Virus record (IMG/VR): IMGVR_UViG_3300030117_007673 | Span: 62,001-126,000 of that record | Direction: 5' to 3' (one strand) | DNA from: a virus | DNA: 64,000 nucleotides | In this document: positions 42,300 through 51,142 of the stretch, piece after piece | Numbering within the stretch: the stretch's first letter is position 1 | Layout of the letters: each line of letters opens with the position of its first letter | Notes under the pieces: generated by a model | Database searches by the model: none | Seen by the model: the letters and a program-made list of their open reading frames with translations, nothing else | What the model was told of the DNA's origin: nothing | Made by a program: the position numbers and the translations under genes

Positions 42300-43203
42300 T
42301 CTGGATCATCATATATATGAAATTGATGAGCTGGTAATAGGCAATAGTTTAGAGGCTGTAAGTTATTGCTATCTTAATGAAAAGAATTTAATCCTGAATA
42401 GCGTAAGAAAGCCATACTTTTTTGATTTTTTTGACGAAAACACATGTTTGGAAAAATATATTATTGAGACTATAGAATATGAACTCTCTACTGTAGATGG
42501 CGTCAAGAAAGTCGGAGCCTCCAAATTAGAAGTTTGGGAAAAGTTGGTTTTTCACCTTTCTCTAGCAGGTTTGATTCCGCTGGCAGATAAAGTTTATTCA
42601 ATAAGAATAGAAGATGACAATTTAGTCAAAGTTACAACTAAAAATTCTAGAGTGGCAAGATTTAAATTCAATAGTTTGAGAATTTTTGATACAGAGAACA
42701 TAGCAGGGTTTGATTTAATGCAAGGCACTGGAAAATATAAAGTTGTTGATTGGGTTAATGTTCGCTCTGGCATGAAACATAAATATGATTATTTTAAAAC
42801 CGAAGATGATTTCGTGAAGGAAGTATACTTTTACCCTTCGCGACGAATGGGTTCAGGTGAAAATGATGACAGGAAAGACCTCGTTTCAGTTTCGTATCTC
42901 ACCAAAGAACAAATGGACGATTTTGAATATTCAGATACCTATGTTAAGTTTAAAGTATTGAGCTTGATGAAAGAAGCCGGAATAAAGGGACCTAAGAATG
43001 GCCGGCGTCGAGATAATCCAGATAAGTGGGCATATCATTCAATAAAAATAGAACCTTCTTCTAGAGAAATTCGTATGATCGAGAAGCAAAAGCATGAGAA
43101 CGAAGAATCGCTTATATTTGATGATAGGTGCGAAAGAAACATATATCAAGCATACGATCCGGAAAACAATTATTTGCATAAAGTTAATGAATATTTGAGA
43201 TGA
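42292..43203 (+). CDS. Hypothetical protein with nucleotide-binding-like N-terminus
   Basis: A 303-residue protein starting with GTG. The N-terminus (YEIDELVIGNSLEAVSYCYLN) resembles the first strand-loop-helix of a Rossmann-like fold, but the loop is not glycine-rich. The rest has no recognised domain; the region GPKNGRRRDNPDKW is basic. It overlaps both neighbours by 4-8 bases, so it is coupled with the lysin and with the nucleotidyltransferase-like gene. Similar proteins occur in marine phages without known function. Confidence 0.7.
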   Translation: MTNLDHHIYEIDELVIGNSLEAVSYCYLNEKNLILNSVRKPYFFDFFDENTCLEKYIIETIEYELSTVDGVKKVGASKLEVWEKLVFHLSLAGLIPLADKVYSIRIEDDNLVKVTTKNSRVARFKFNSLRIFDTENIAGFDLMQGTGKYKVVDWVNVRSGMKHKYDYFKTEDDFVKEVYFYPSRRMGSGENDDRKDLVSVSYLTKEQMDDFEYSDTYVKFKVLSLMKEAGIKGPKNGRRRDNPDKWAYHSIKIEPSSREIRMIEKQKHENEESLIFDDRCERNIYQAYDPENNYLHKVNEYLR

Positions 43204-44096
43204 TGGAAAGTGGTATGAACATACAAGCCTCTTTTCACTTGGCAGGCATAGTTCCAGTTGCAGGACAACCATTGGATTTTAGCCTTCCTTTGCATGACTC
43301 TTGTATACCAATTGCTCCTGACTATCTCGCTGTGGAACGCGCAGTGGTTGAGTGCGCTTATGCTGGCTGTGAGACAATTTGGATTGTTTGTCACGATGAT
43401 ATGCAGCCCCTTATTCGTCATCGAATTGGTGAGATGATCGAAGATCCAGTTTGGCTTGGAAGAAATATGGATCCGAGACCATCTGAAACAAGAAAACAAA
43501 TTCCAATTTATTATGTCCCAATCCATCCGAAAGACCGAGATAAGAGAGACTGTCTAGGGTGGAGTGTTTTGTATGGAGCTTTGGTCGCATATAGCATCAG
43601 TAAGAAAATAAGTACGTATGTTATACCAAATAGATATTATACGGCATTTCCATATGGAGTTTACCCGCCGGAAATATTGAGAGCTTACAGGAAGCAAATA
43701 TCTAGTGAGAGGCAATTTGTTCTGTCTTTTTTAAATACGACTATAAAAGATGGAGAATATTTAGGCTTTACATTTGACGCAGAAGACTTTAAAAATTGCA
43801 GACGAAAATTAAGAGAGGAGGGAACTGGCAGATATGTTCCAGGAGAAGGCATGACAGAGAAAATGTTACCAATTGAAGATAGATGGTCTGCAAGACACTT
43901 TCCTATCGAACAAGTATTCAGTTCTCTGGACTTTAAAGGTGCCTTGGATCTGGAAGTTGACTGGTACTTCAAAATTGACAATTGGGAAGATTATTGTGAA
44001 TATATGGGGTCAGAGATGAGAAAAGGTATAAAGAGGCCATCAAAAGCTCTGTTTGACTACCATGAGTGGAGCCCAATTGGAAAGGACAATTTATAA
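43200..44096 (+). CDS. Nucleotidyltransferase-like protein (GT-A fold, tentative)
   Basis: A 298-residue protein. AGIVPVAGQPLDFSLPLHD near the start, ERAVVECAYAGCETIWIVCHD and the later GWSVLYGALVAY resemble the strand order of sugar-nucleotidyltransferases (GlmU-type: AAGxGTR, AL-xxGxxxI-VV, GTAHALL-like). The canonical GxGTRM loop is replaced by VAGQPLDF, so catalysis is uncertain. It might activate a sugar for DNA or envelope modification. Coupled to the upstream gene by ATGA. Assignment rests on pattern only. Confidence 0.5.
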   Translation: MMESGMNIQASFHLAGIVPVAGQPLDFSLPLHDSCIPIAPDYLAVERAVVECAYAGCETIWIVCHDDMQPLIRHRIGEMIEDPVWLGRNMDPRPSETRKQIPIYYVPIHPKDRDKRDCLGWSVLYGALVAYSISKKISTYVIPNRYYTAFPYGVYPPEILRAYRKQISSERQFVLSFLNTTIKDGEYLGFTFDAEDFKNCRRKLREEGTGRYVPGEGMTEKMLPIEDRWSARHFPIEQVFSSLDFKGALDLEVDWYFKIDNWEDYCEYMGSEMRKGIKRPSKALFDYHEWSPIGKDNL

Positions 44097-44128
44097 GCTT
44101 TTTTGAATTAATGGAACTAATTAATAGT

Positions 44129-44437
44129 ATGAAAATAACCAAATCACAACTAAAACAAATCATTAAAGAGGAGCTTGAGAAAGCCCTCAGTGAAAGAGGC
44201 TTTGGCGAGGGCGAACCAGCAAAGGACGAATGGTCTAAGAAAAAGAATGTTAGTCTTGAAGAAGAGGACGAAGAAGATATAGAAGAAAAGAAGCTTACAA
44301 AACCAGAAAAAAAAGAAAAAGAGAGACTGGTCAAGGGTATGAAAGACAAAAAAGATGATTTTGAAAAACGTTATCCTGGGCGCGGGGAAGAAGTCATGTA
44401 CGCTACGGCGACAAAAATGGCGAAAAAAAGAAAATAA
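44129..44437 (+). CDS. Small charged protein with KITKSQLKQIIKEEL leader
   Basis: A 102-residue protein, almost wholly charged, beginning KITKSQLKQIIKEELEKAL, then an acidic patch and a basic end with YPGRGEEVMYATATKMAKK, an ending I associate with small proteins of marine T4-like phages. The leader is shared in pattern with three other genes here and is proposed as a capsid-targeting signal. The reading frame extends upstream into the previous gene to 44066; the ATG at the leader is preferred because it restores the shared N-terminus. Function unknown. Confidence 0.7.
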   Translation: MKITKSQLKQIIKEELEKALSERGFGEGEPAKDEWSKKKNVSLEEEDEEDIEEKKLTKPEKKEKERLVKGMKDKKDDFEKRYPGRGEEVMYATATKMAKKRK

Positions 44438-45249
44438 TGGCCTTAACTAAGAAACAATTTAAACAAATTCTTGTAAAAGAACTGGAAGATGCTTTCAGGA
44501 CTTTCGACAGAGATGACTGGCTCAAAAGAGCTTGTCCCGGGCCAAAGTGCCCAGATGATGAAGAAGGTGGTGAAAAATTATCAAAACAAACTCCTCTGTC
44601 TGTGACGAAGCAGCAAAAGGAAGTGCCAGAACTTGAAATGAAGCCTGGCGTATGGGAACAGTCATTTAGATTATATTTACAAAAAGTTATGAAACTATCT
44701 CCCGAACATGCCGAAAGACTAGCAGGAAATGTTTATGGCGCTCTCAAAGCTAGAAAGATACCCGTTGCTGAATCAAATCTATATCAAGCGACCGAGGAAG
44801 TATTGTCAGAAAAGATGCAAAAAGTCTCAAGTCGAAAAGACGTGAAAAAACTTGCAGCAGCAGGACTCAAGCCTGGAGGCATCTTTAATCGAGGGGGAAA
44901 TTCGTGGTTTGCTTGGAACCCAGAAGGAAGCGAAGTTAGAAAATATACTGATAAAAAATTGGCAATGGCGTGGGCAGGTCAGAATAAAAAGAAACCCGAA
45001 GAAAGAAAGCCTGTCACGGCGACGGGTGAATTCTCCGAAAAAGATCTTGGCCTAGTTGGGAGAATTGTAATGAAACACGTTCAAAGACGCGCCAGTGATG
45101 ACCCGGATTTCATGGAAAAATTCACTAGTGAAGTCGATTTGCAGAAAAAGTTTATTAAAGATTTGGAAAAGATAATTATCAGGCAAATGGCACGTCGTCA
45201 ATATGAAAAAGATGAAATTAAAAAAGCCTTGGCTGAAGATAGAAAATAA
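44437..45249 (+). CDS. Hypothetical protein with related N-terminal leader
   Basis: A 270-residue basic protein starting ALTKKQFKQILVKELEDAF, the same leader pattern as its upstream neighbour. A CPGPKCP motif follows (residues about 34-40). Middle: helical (QSFRLYLQKVMKLSPEHAERL), then a small glycine-rich module (GGIFNRGGNSWFAWNPEGSEV) that might be SH3/WD-like, then a charged helical C-terminus. No family recognised. It starts one base within the previous stop (AATGG). Possible internal virion protein (inference). Confidence 0.7.
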   Translation: MALTKKQFKQILVKELEDAFRTFDRDDWLKRACPGPKCPDDEEGGEKLSKQTPLSVTKQQKEVPELEMKPGVWEQSFRLYLQKVMKLSPEHAERLAGNVYGALKARKIPVAESNLYQATEEVLSEKMQKVSSRKDVKKLAAAGLKPGGIFNRGGNSWFAWNPEGSEVRKYTDKKLAMAWAGQNKKKPEERKPVTATGEFSEKDLGLVGRIVMKHVQRRASDDPDFMEKFTSEVDLQKKFIKDLEKIIIRQMARRQYEKDEIKKALAEDRK

Positions 45250-45297
45250 AGTAAATTAAATAATTTACAAACTATGTACTCCGGTGGAGTTATAAAA

Positions 45298-45381
45298 ATG
45301 ATTGAAAAAATAGAGTTCGTCTCGGTAATAATAGGGGCGCTCGGCATTATTGCCAGCGCTTCTTTTTTGTTATTTATATAA
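45298..45381 (+). CDS. 27-residue membrane peptide
   Basis: A short ORF in a 205-base gap: a charged start (MIEKIEF) and one hydrophobic segment (VSVIIGALGIIASASFLLFI), the classic layout of a single-pass micropeptide. GGTGGAG lies 8 bases before the ATG and an ACTATGTA element (one mismatch from the late-promoter motif) is 20 bases upstream at 45271. It could be a holin-like or lysis-associated peptide given the lysin 3 kb upstream, but no homology is claimed. Confidence 0.5.
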   Translation: MIEKIEFVSVIIGALGIIASASFLLFI

Positions 45382-45392
45382 AAATAAAATAC

Positions 45393-45421
45393 TTGACACG
45401 AAGAAGTAGTTGTGTTATATT
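45393..45421 (+). promoter_or_regulatory. Sigma70-type promoter for the DnaE gene
   Basis: TTGACA, 17 bases, TATATT, 34 bases upstream of the DnaE start codon (RBS AGAGG). Confidence 0.8.
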
Positions 45422-45454
45422 ACCTGAGCAGTTAAATAATAGAGGTAATTATAA

Positions 45455-48400
45455 ATGACTAAAATCCCTTTTGTTGGATTACACGCACACAGCGGTTTGA
45501 GTTTGAATGATGGTCTAGGATACCCCCAAGACCATATGGATTTCGCCTATGAGAATGGCTCAGATGCCCTTGCTTTGACCGATCATGGACATATGAATGG
45601 TCTACCCTATCAAGTGCTGCACGCACGCAAAATGAAGGCAGAGGGCAAAAACTTTAAGCCGATCTTTGGAGTTGAAGCGTACTTCAATCCTTCTCTAGAG
45701 CAATGGCGAGAAGAATATGAAAAGGCAAAACAAGAAAAGAAAAAGGGAATTAAGAAGGATATAGAACTATCTATTGAGGACGAGAGGGCTTCAAAACAGA
45801 AGGTTGTAGATATACTCAAAAAGAGGAATCACCTAATTCTGATCGCTCAGAATCAAACGGGCTTGAACAATATATTCAAGCTTGTGTCGGAGAGTTATAA
45901 AGATGAAAACTTTTATAGATACCCTAGAATTGATTATAAGCTTCTTGACTTATATAGTGATGGAGTTATTGCCTCTAGTGCTTGTCTTGGTGGTGTTTAT
46001 GCTGGTGATTATTGGGACTATCGTGACGTTGGCAGTGACGCTATTCTAGACGCTATGCGTCAGACAACGAAGCGTATGAAGGACATATTTGGAGAACGGT
46101 GGTTCGGTGAGATTCAATGGAACAATATTCCTGAACAGCACGAACTTAACCAGTATATTATTCAGGTTTGTAAGGAATATGATGTAGAGCTTATTTCAAC
46201 TGCTGACAGTCATTACCCAACTCCTGACGCTTGGAAGGATAGAGAACTATATAAAAGGATTGGATGGCTGGGTAAGGGTGGTCTGCCAGAATACATGTCT
46301 TCTGAGCTTCCCTCTGGAGTTGAAGAAATTGGGTATGAGCTTTATCCCAAAAATGGCGAACAGATGTGGGAATCGTACCACAAGTATTCAAAACTGGTTG
46401 GTTTTGATTATGATGATGAGCTAGTTATGGATTCGATTAAAAGAACAGACTACATTGCTCATGATCTTATTGAAGATTTTATGCCCGATAATGAAGTTAG
46501 ACTTCCAAGTTTTGTTGTGCCCGCAGGCAAGACAGACATTCAAGCTTTGACAGAGGACTGCCTGACAGGTCTGAAAGAAAAAGGCCTAGGCGATAAGGAA
46601 GGGTACATTGATAGGCTCAAGGAAGAACTCTTTGTTATTCGGGACCGTGGATTTGCCAAGTATTTCTTGACTATGAAGGCGATTGCAGACAAAGCTGCCT
46701 CTGTTCAACTGACAGGTCCCGGTCGAGGTTCTGCTGCAGGTTCTCTTGTAGCTTACGTACTTGATATCACACAGGTTGATCCTATCAAGCACGGGCTTTT
46801 GTTCTCAAGGTTCTTGCGTAAGGATGCAACAGATTATCCTGATATTGATTATGATGTAAGCGATCCAATGGAAGTGAAGGAAATGTTGATCGAAGAATGG
46901 GGAGACGACACAGTTGCTCCTATTTCAAACTACAACACCCTTCAGTTGCGTTCGCTTATCAAAGATGTCTCAAAGTTCTATGATGTGCCGTTTACAGAAG
47001 TTAATACTGTAACTGGCAAGATGATCTTCGAAGCAACCCCGATTGCAAAGAAGGTCCATGGTATTAAGTCTGGTGTTTATACTCCAACCTTCGAGGAGGT
47101 TATGGAATACTCGGAGACTTTGAAGAAGTTCCTTAACAAGTACCCTCACGTCAAAACTCATATTGAGGCCCTTCTAGGGCAGGTTAGGAGCGTCTCTAGG
47201 CACGCAGGAGGCGTCGTTGTAGGCGAGAACCTAGACAAGTGGATGCCGCTTGTAAACAGTGGCGGCGTGCGGCAAACCCCTTGGTCTGAGGGGCAGAATG
47301 TAAGACATCTTGAACCTCTTGGCTTTATTAAGTTTGATATTCTTGGTCTGGCTTCTTTGAGAATGATTGAAGGTTCTATCAGGCATATTCTGAAAAGACA
47401 TCATGGCATCGACGATCCAACTTTCGAGGATGTAAAGAAGTTTTACAATGAAAAGCTTCATCCCGATGTTATCAACTTCAATGACCAGAATGTATACAGG
47501 AATGTGTTTCAGAAAGGTAATTGGACAGGTATCTTCCAGTTTACAGAAAAAGGAGCACAGGAGTTTTGTAAAAAGGCGAAGCCGAAAAATTTGATTGATA
47601 TTTCTGCTATCACTTCAATCTATCGCCCAGGTCCTCTTGGAGCGGATGTTGATAAATCTTATGTGGATGCAAAGAGAGATCCAGGAAGTGTAGAATATAT
47701 CAACAAACTTGTAAAGGATGTTACAAAAGAAACTTATGGCTTCTTGATTTTCCAAGAACAGATTGCTCTACTGGCTCACAAGTTGGGTAAAGACATTTCT
47801 CTTGATGAAGGCAACGCCCTACGAAAGTATCTAACTAAGAAAGGCTCTGGCGATGCTACAAAGAAGAAAGAAAAGATTTATAGCAAGTTCGTTGAAGGCT
47901 GTATTGAAAAGAAACTATCGATGGGCCAAGCCGACAAGCTTTGGCAGACGTTCGAATACTTCTCTGGATATGGGTTCAACAAGTCGCACGCTGTTAGTTA
48001 CAGTATTCTTAGTTACCAGTGCGCATGGCTGCTGAATTACTATTCTGTTGAATGGACCGCAGCCTTCCTTGATAAAGAACCAGAGAGTAGAAAAGAAAAG
48101 GCTATCAACATTGCTAAGTCGATGGGCTTCAAGATTCAACCTCTTGACATTAATTCTTCTGGAACTGTGTGGGAGATCTCAGATGACGGTAAAACTCTTA
48201 TCCAACCTTTGACTTCAATCAAGGGTCTTGGAGACAAGGCTATTGAACAGATTTTGAACCATAGGCCGTTTAATACTGTGGAAGAATTACTTTTTAATGA
48301 CGATATCGTCTACAGCAAACTAAATAAAAAGGCACTTGATGTTCTTGTGCGTAGTGGGACCTTAGACAGCTTGATTGATGATAGATTCTCAGGAAGGAAA

Positions 48401-48862
48401 CATTTCTGGTCTGCGGCAGTTGTTGACCGGCCTAAGAAAGAAAAGAAGCTACATGAAAACATTGAGCTTTACAGACCTGAAGGAGACTTCACCGTTGAGG
48501 AGAGAATTGCCAACAAGGCGACTTTGACTGGTGTTTTTCCAATTGAACTTGTCTTGAATGACGAAATCAAAGCGAAGCTGGATGAATACTTTGTTCCGCC
48601 CATCGCTGATTATGACAAAGATCTGCAAGTAGTGTGGTTTATTCCTCGAGAGATAATTAAAAGAAAGACCAAGAATGGTAAAGAATATTGGATTGTCAAT
48701 GTAATTGATTCAACAAGTAACCAAACTACGATTAGATGTTGGGGTGTAAAAGAGAAAGATGTTATTCATATTAATCGGCCTTACATGTGTAAGATTGACT
48801 ACAGTGAGCAATGGGGTTTCTCTTCGAGATCCATAAAACATAATTGGAGATTGTTGGGATAA
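45455..48862 (+). CDS. dnaE: DNA polymerase III alpha subunit (family C, DnaE-type)
   Basis: An 1135-residue replicative polymerase with full domain order: PHP domain (VGLHAHSGLSLNDG, ALALTDHGHMNGL), palm with GPGRGSAAGSLVAYVL and catalytic aspartates in YPDIDYDVSDP, the third Asp region FDILGLASLRMIE, fingers (IYRPGPLGADVD, YGFLIFQEQIALLAH, YGFNKSHAVSYSILSY), a helix-hairpin-helix (SIKGLGDKAIEQIL) and a C-terminal OB-like region. Catalytic residues appear intact. It is close to bacterial DnaE in length (about 1160). It has its own promoter. Encoding a family C replicase is unusual for T4-type phages, and the genome also carries a family A enzyme. No clamp or clamp loader is seen in the window. 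Confidence 0.95.
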   Translation: MTKIPFVGLHAHSGLSLNDGLGYPQDHMDFAYENGSDALALTDHGHMNGLPYQVLHARKMKAEGKNFKPIFGVEAYFNPSLEQWREEYEKAKQEKKKGIKKDIELSIEDERASKQKVVDILKKRNHLILIAQNQTGLNNIFKLVSESYKDENFYRYPRIDYKLLDLYSDGVIASSACLGGVYAGDYWDYRDVGSDAILDAMRQTTKRMKDIFGERWFGEIQWNNIPEQHELNQYIIQVCKEYDVELISTADSHYPTPDAWKDRELYKRIGWLGKGGLPEYMSSELPSGVEEIGYELYPKNGEQMWESYHKYSKLVGFDYDDELVMDSIKRTDYIAHDLIEDFMPDNEVRLPSFVVPAGKTDIQALTEDCLTGLKEKGLGDKEGYIDRLKEELFVIRDRGFAKYFLTMKAIADKAASVQLTGPGRGSAAGSLVAYVLDITQVDPIKHGLLFSRFLRKDATDYPDIDYDVSDPMEVKEMLIEEWGDDTVAPISNYNTLQLRSLIKDVSKFYDVPFTEVNTVTGKMIFEATPIAKKVHGIKSGVYTPTFEEVMEYSETLKKFLNKYPHVKTHIEALLGQVRSVSRHAGGVVVGENLDKWMPLVNSGGVRQTPWSEGQNVRHLEPLGFIKFDILGLASLRMIEGSIRHILKRHHGIDDPTFEDVKKFYNEKLHPDVINFNDQNVYRNVFQKGNWTGIFQFTEKGAQEFCKKAKPKNLIDISAITSIYRPGPLGADVDKSYVDAKRDPGSVEYINKLVKDVTKETYGFLIFQEQIALLAHKLGKDISLDEGNALRKYLTKKGSGDATKKKEKIYSKFVEGCIEKKLSMGQADKLWQTFEYFSGYGFNKSHAVSYSILSYQCAWLLNYYSVEWTAAFLDKEPESRKEKAINIAKSMGFKIQPLDINSSGTVWEISDDGKTLIQPLTSIKGLGDKAIEQILNHRPFNTVEELLFNDDIVYSKLNKKALDVLVRSGTLDSLIDDRFSGRKHFWSAAVVDRPKKEKKLHENIELYRPEGDFTVEERIANKATLTGVFPIELVLNDEIKAKLDEYFVPPIADYDKDLQVVWFIPREIIKRKTKNGKEYWIVNVIDSTSNQTTIRCWGVKEKDVIHINRPYMCKIDYSEQWGFSSRSIKHNWRLLG

Positions 48863-48867
48863 AAAAC

Positions 48868-48896
48868 TTGACAACTTAACAAAACAATGGTATAAA
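48868..48896 (+). promoter_or_regulatory. Sigma70-type promoter for the dUTPase operon
   Basis: TTGACA, 17 bases, TATAAA, ending about 9 bases before the dUTPase start, so the -10 overlaps the Shine-Dalgarno region AAGGAG; the transcript leader would be extremely short, or the promoter is used for a leaderless message. Confidence 0.6.
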
Positions 48897-48905
48897 GGAG
48901 ATATG

Positions 48906-49382
48906 ATGAAACTTAAATTTTACAGAATTAGACAAGAAGCTAAAATGCCGGTTAGGGCGCATTCAATTGATGCGGGAATGGATTTGTTTTATTGTCCAGA
49001 TAAGCAATCCAAAGATGACTGTTATTGGGAGCCAGAGGGCGAGTATAAGATTCCACCAGGAGAGTCTTGCTTGGTCCCAACAGGTCTCAAAGTATCAGTG
49101 CCGGAAAACTATATGCTCGAGGTTAAAAACAAATCAGGCATCGCCCACAAGCAAAAGTTAATTGTTGGAGCATGCGTTGTTGACCCAGGTTATACCGGAG
49201 AAATCTTTGTGAACCTTCACAACATCGGTGGCTCAACAAGAACAATCCAACCGGGCCAGAAAGTAGCACAAGCTGTATTGGTTCCAATTTCCACTTGTGA
49301 GGTTGAGGAAACAACAGATGATCCTTCAAACACAGAAACATCAAGGTCATCAGGCGGCTTTGGAAGCACGGGGCTGACATGA
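48906..49382 (+). CDS. dut: dUTP diphosphatase
   Basis: A trimeric-type dUTPase of 158 residues that removes dUTP and supplies dUMP. The five family motifs are visible: DAGMDLFY, NKSGIA, GACVVDPGYTGEIFVNLHN, QKVAQAVLVPI and RSSGGFGSTG. A loop of about 20 residues after motif 1 (CPDKQSKDDCYWEPEGEY) is longer than in E. coli. The second of two tandem ATGs is preferred because AAGGAG is 5 bases before it. The stop overlaps the following methylase start (ATGA). Confidence 0.92.
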   Translation: MKLKFYRIRQEAKMPVRAHSIDAGMDLFYCPDKQSKDDCYWEPEGEYKIPPGESCLVPTGLKVSVPENYMLEVKNKSGIAHKQKLIVGACVVDPGYTGEIFVNLHNIGGSTRTIQPGQKVAQAVLVPISTCEVEETTDDPSNTETSRSSGGFGSTGLT

Positions 49383-49876
49383 ACGAAAAAACTATGAAGA
49401 CAATGTTCTCCTCTAAAACAGAAGAGTGGGAAACACCACAAGATCTATTTGACTATTTGGACTTTCAATACAATTTTACACTTGATCCTTGCGCTACCAA
49501 AAAGACCGCGAAGTGTGAAAAATATTATACAAGAGAAGATGATGGGTTAAGTAAGAGTTGGGAAGGGGAATCAGTCTTTATGAACCCTCCTTACGGTCGC
49601 GATATCAAGCATTGGATCAAAAAGGCGTATGAAGAAGGGCAAAAGCCCAATACAATAGTGGTTTGCTTGATTCCTTCTAGAACAGATACAAAGTATTGGC
49701 ACGAATATTGTATGAAAGCGTGGAATATTCACTTTGTTAAAGGTCGTCTTAAGTTTAAGAATGAGCATGCTGGTAATAACTCGGCTCCATTTCCTTCTGC
49801 TGTTATCGTTTTTAAGGATACGAAAGGATGCGGTGCTCACGGCCTGATCAACCTATCATCTTTGGAAGTGCGATGA
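49379..49876 (+). CDS. Phage DNA N6-adenine methyltransferase (Dam-type)
   Basis: A 165-residue protein of the phage Dam family: FSSKTEEWETPQDLFDYL at the start, FTLDPCAT, motif NPPYGR (residues 69-73) and FVKGRLKFKNEHAGNNSAPFPSAVIVF. It methylates adenine and can protect phage DNA from host enzymes; it may also mark replicated strands. It is distinct from the beta-type methylase at 35538. Coupled on both sides by ATGA overlaps. Confidence 0.9.
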   Translation: MNEKTMKTMFSSKTEEWETPQDLFDYLDFQYNFTLDPCATKKTAKCEKYYTREDDGLSKSWEGESVFMNPPYGRDIKHWIKKAYEEGQKPNTIVVCLIPSRTDTKYWHEYCMKAWNIHFVKGRLKFKNEHAGNNSAPFPSAVIVFKDTKGCGAHGLINLSSLEVR

Positions 49877-50157
49877 CGAAAGCAACAAAAAAAATAGAAA
49901 GAAATATGAGAAAGGCTAAAAAAAGACAGGCCGAAAAAGACTTAAAAGAAAAAGTCGGAATGTTTTCAAGATTGGAAGATTTTTGTCTAGTTTGTGAAAA
50001 ACCATTTGACAAACAGAACAAAGAAATGGTACAATCATGGTATGTTATTGTTAGAGAAGAAAAAGGGCAAGTTAATTTATATTGTCCCGAGTGCTGGAGT
50101 AGAGCTACCGGCATAGTTAAACAATTAAAAGAGGAAATGAATGAAGAAAAGTCTTAG
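49873..50157 (+). CDS. Small zinc-finger-like protein
   Basis: A 94-residue protein: a lysine-rich N-terminal helix (ERNMRKAKKRQAEKDLKEK) followed by CLVCEKPFD and CPECW, probably four zinc-binding cysteines. The family is common in marine phages; function unknown, perhaps nucleic-acid or translation related. The ATG inside the ATGA overlap is preferred over an upstream in-frame start at 49828. It overlaps the next gene by 17 bases. Confidence 0.75.
   Translation: MTKATKKIERNMRKAKKRQAEKDLKEKVGMFSRLEDFCLVCEKPFDKQNKEMVQSWYVIVREEKGQVNLYCPECWSRATGIVKQLKEEMNEEKS
50006..50035 (+). promoter_or_regulatory. Possible sigma70 promoter inside the zinc-finger gene
   Basis: TTGACA, 18 bases, TACAAT, about 105 bases upstream of the IMPDH/GMPR-family gene. 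Spacing is slightly long and the site is inside a coding region. Confidence 0.35.
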
Positions 50158-51142
50158 TTTTGATGATGTTTTATTGGAGCCAAAATATTCAGATATAGAA
50201 AGTAGAGCGCAGATTGATGTATCGAATTATTTAGATGAATATACATATTTGAGCCTGCCTGTTGTCGCGAGCCCTATGGATACTGTTACTGAGACTGAAA
50301 TGGCGACTGCGATAAGTAAAGTTGGCGGCCTAGGCGTGATTCACAGGTATAATACCATTGAAGAGCAAGTAATACTAGCCAAGAAAACAAAAGGCCATGT
50401 TGCAGCTGCGATTGGCGTCACCGGAGATTACGAAGCCCGTGCTGCCTCTTTGGTCGAGGCTGGTTGTCGTATCTTATGTTTGGATGTCGCACACGGTCAT
50501 CACGCATTGGTTCGCACTGCATTGAAAACACTCAGGCAAAATCTTGGAGACAAAATTCACTTGATGGCTGGTAATGTTGCGACACTTGAAGCCTTTAATG
50601 ATTTGGCAGATTGGGGTGCAGACAGTATCAGAGTCGGTATAGGAGGAGGATCTATTTGTAGTACAAGAATTAATACTGGACACGGGGTACCTACTCTTCA
50701 ATCAGTAATGGATTGTGCGCGCTCCAACAGAGATGCAAAATTAATTGCTGATGGTGGGATCAGGAATGCAGGCGATATTGTGAAAGCTCTTGCGGCAGGT
50801 GCAGATTTTGTTATGCTCGGCTCGATGTTGGCCGGCACTGATGAATCACCAGGAGAAATATTCAAGAGCGAGAATAAGAAGTATAAAGTTTATAGGGGGA
50901 TGGCTTCCAGGTCTGCGCAAATGGACTGGAGGGGAAAGTCATCTTCGCCTGAAGGCGTATCAACGACAATTCCATATAAAGGTTCTGTTGTTGACATCCT
51001 TCAGGATATTGCTGGAAACGTTAAGAGTGGATTTTCCTATACTGGTGTTCAAAATCTGAAAGATCTTCAATCGAAGGCTACATTTTTACGACAGACCCCC
51101 GCAGGCCAACTTGAAAGTTCAACTCATATTTTGAGGCGCTGA
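50141..51142 (+). CDS. IMP dehydrogenase / GMP reductase family enzyme
   Basis: A 333-residue TIM-barrel enzyme without CBS domains. Motifs include [23 protein letters not shown], the catalytic loop [15 protein letters not shown] (Cys173), [11 protein letters not shown] and [11 protein letters not shown] followed by [11 protein letters not shown]. The last motif resembles both the IMPDH flap (EGxxxxVPYKG) and GMP reductase. It interconverts purine nucleotides, either raising GMP (IMPDH) or recycling it (GMPR); the length is closer to GMPR and the YRGM motif closer to IMPDH. Part of the nucleotide block with dUTPase, deaminase and RNR. Confidence 0.85.
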   Translation: MKKSLSFDDVLLEPKYSDIESRAQIDVSNYLDEYTYLSLPVVASPMDTVTETEMATAISKVGGLGVIHRYNTIEEQVILAKKTKGHVAAAIGVTGDYEARAASLVEAGCRILCLDVAHGHHALVRTALKTLRQNLGDKIHLMAGNVATLEAFNDLADWGADSIRVGIGGGSICSTRINTGHGVPTLQSVMDCARSNRDAKLIADGGIRNAGDIVKALAAGADFVMLGSMLAGTDESPGEIFKSENKKYKVYRGMASRSAQMDWRGKSSSPEGVSTTIPYKGSVVDILQDIAGNVKSGFSYTGVQNLKDLQSKATFLRQTPAGQLESSTHILRR

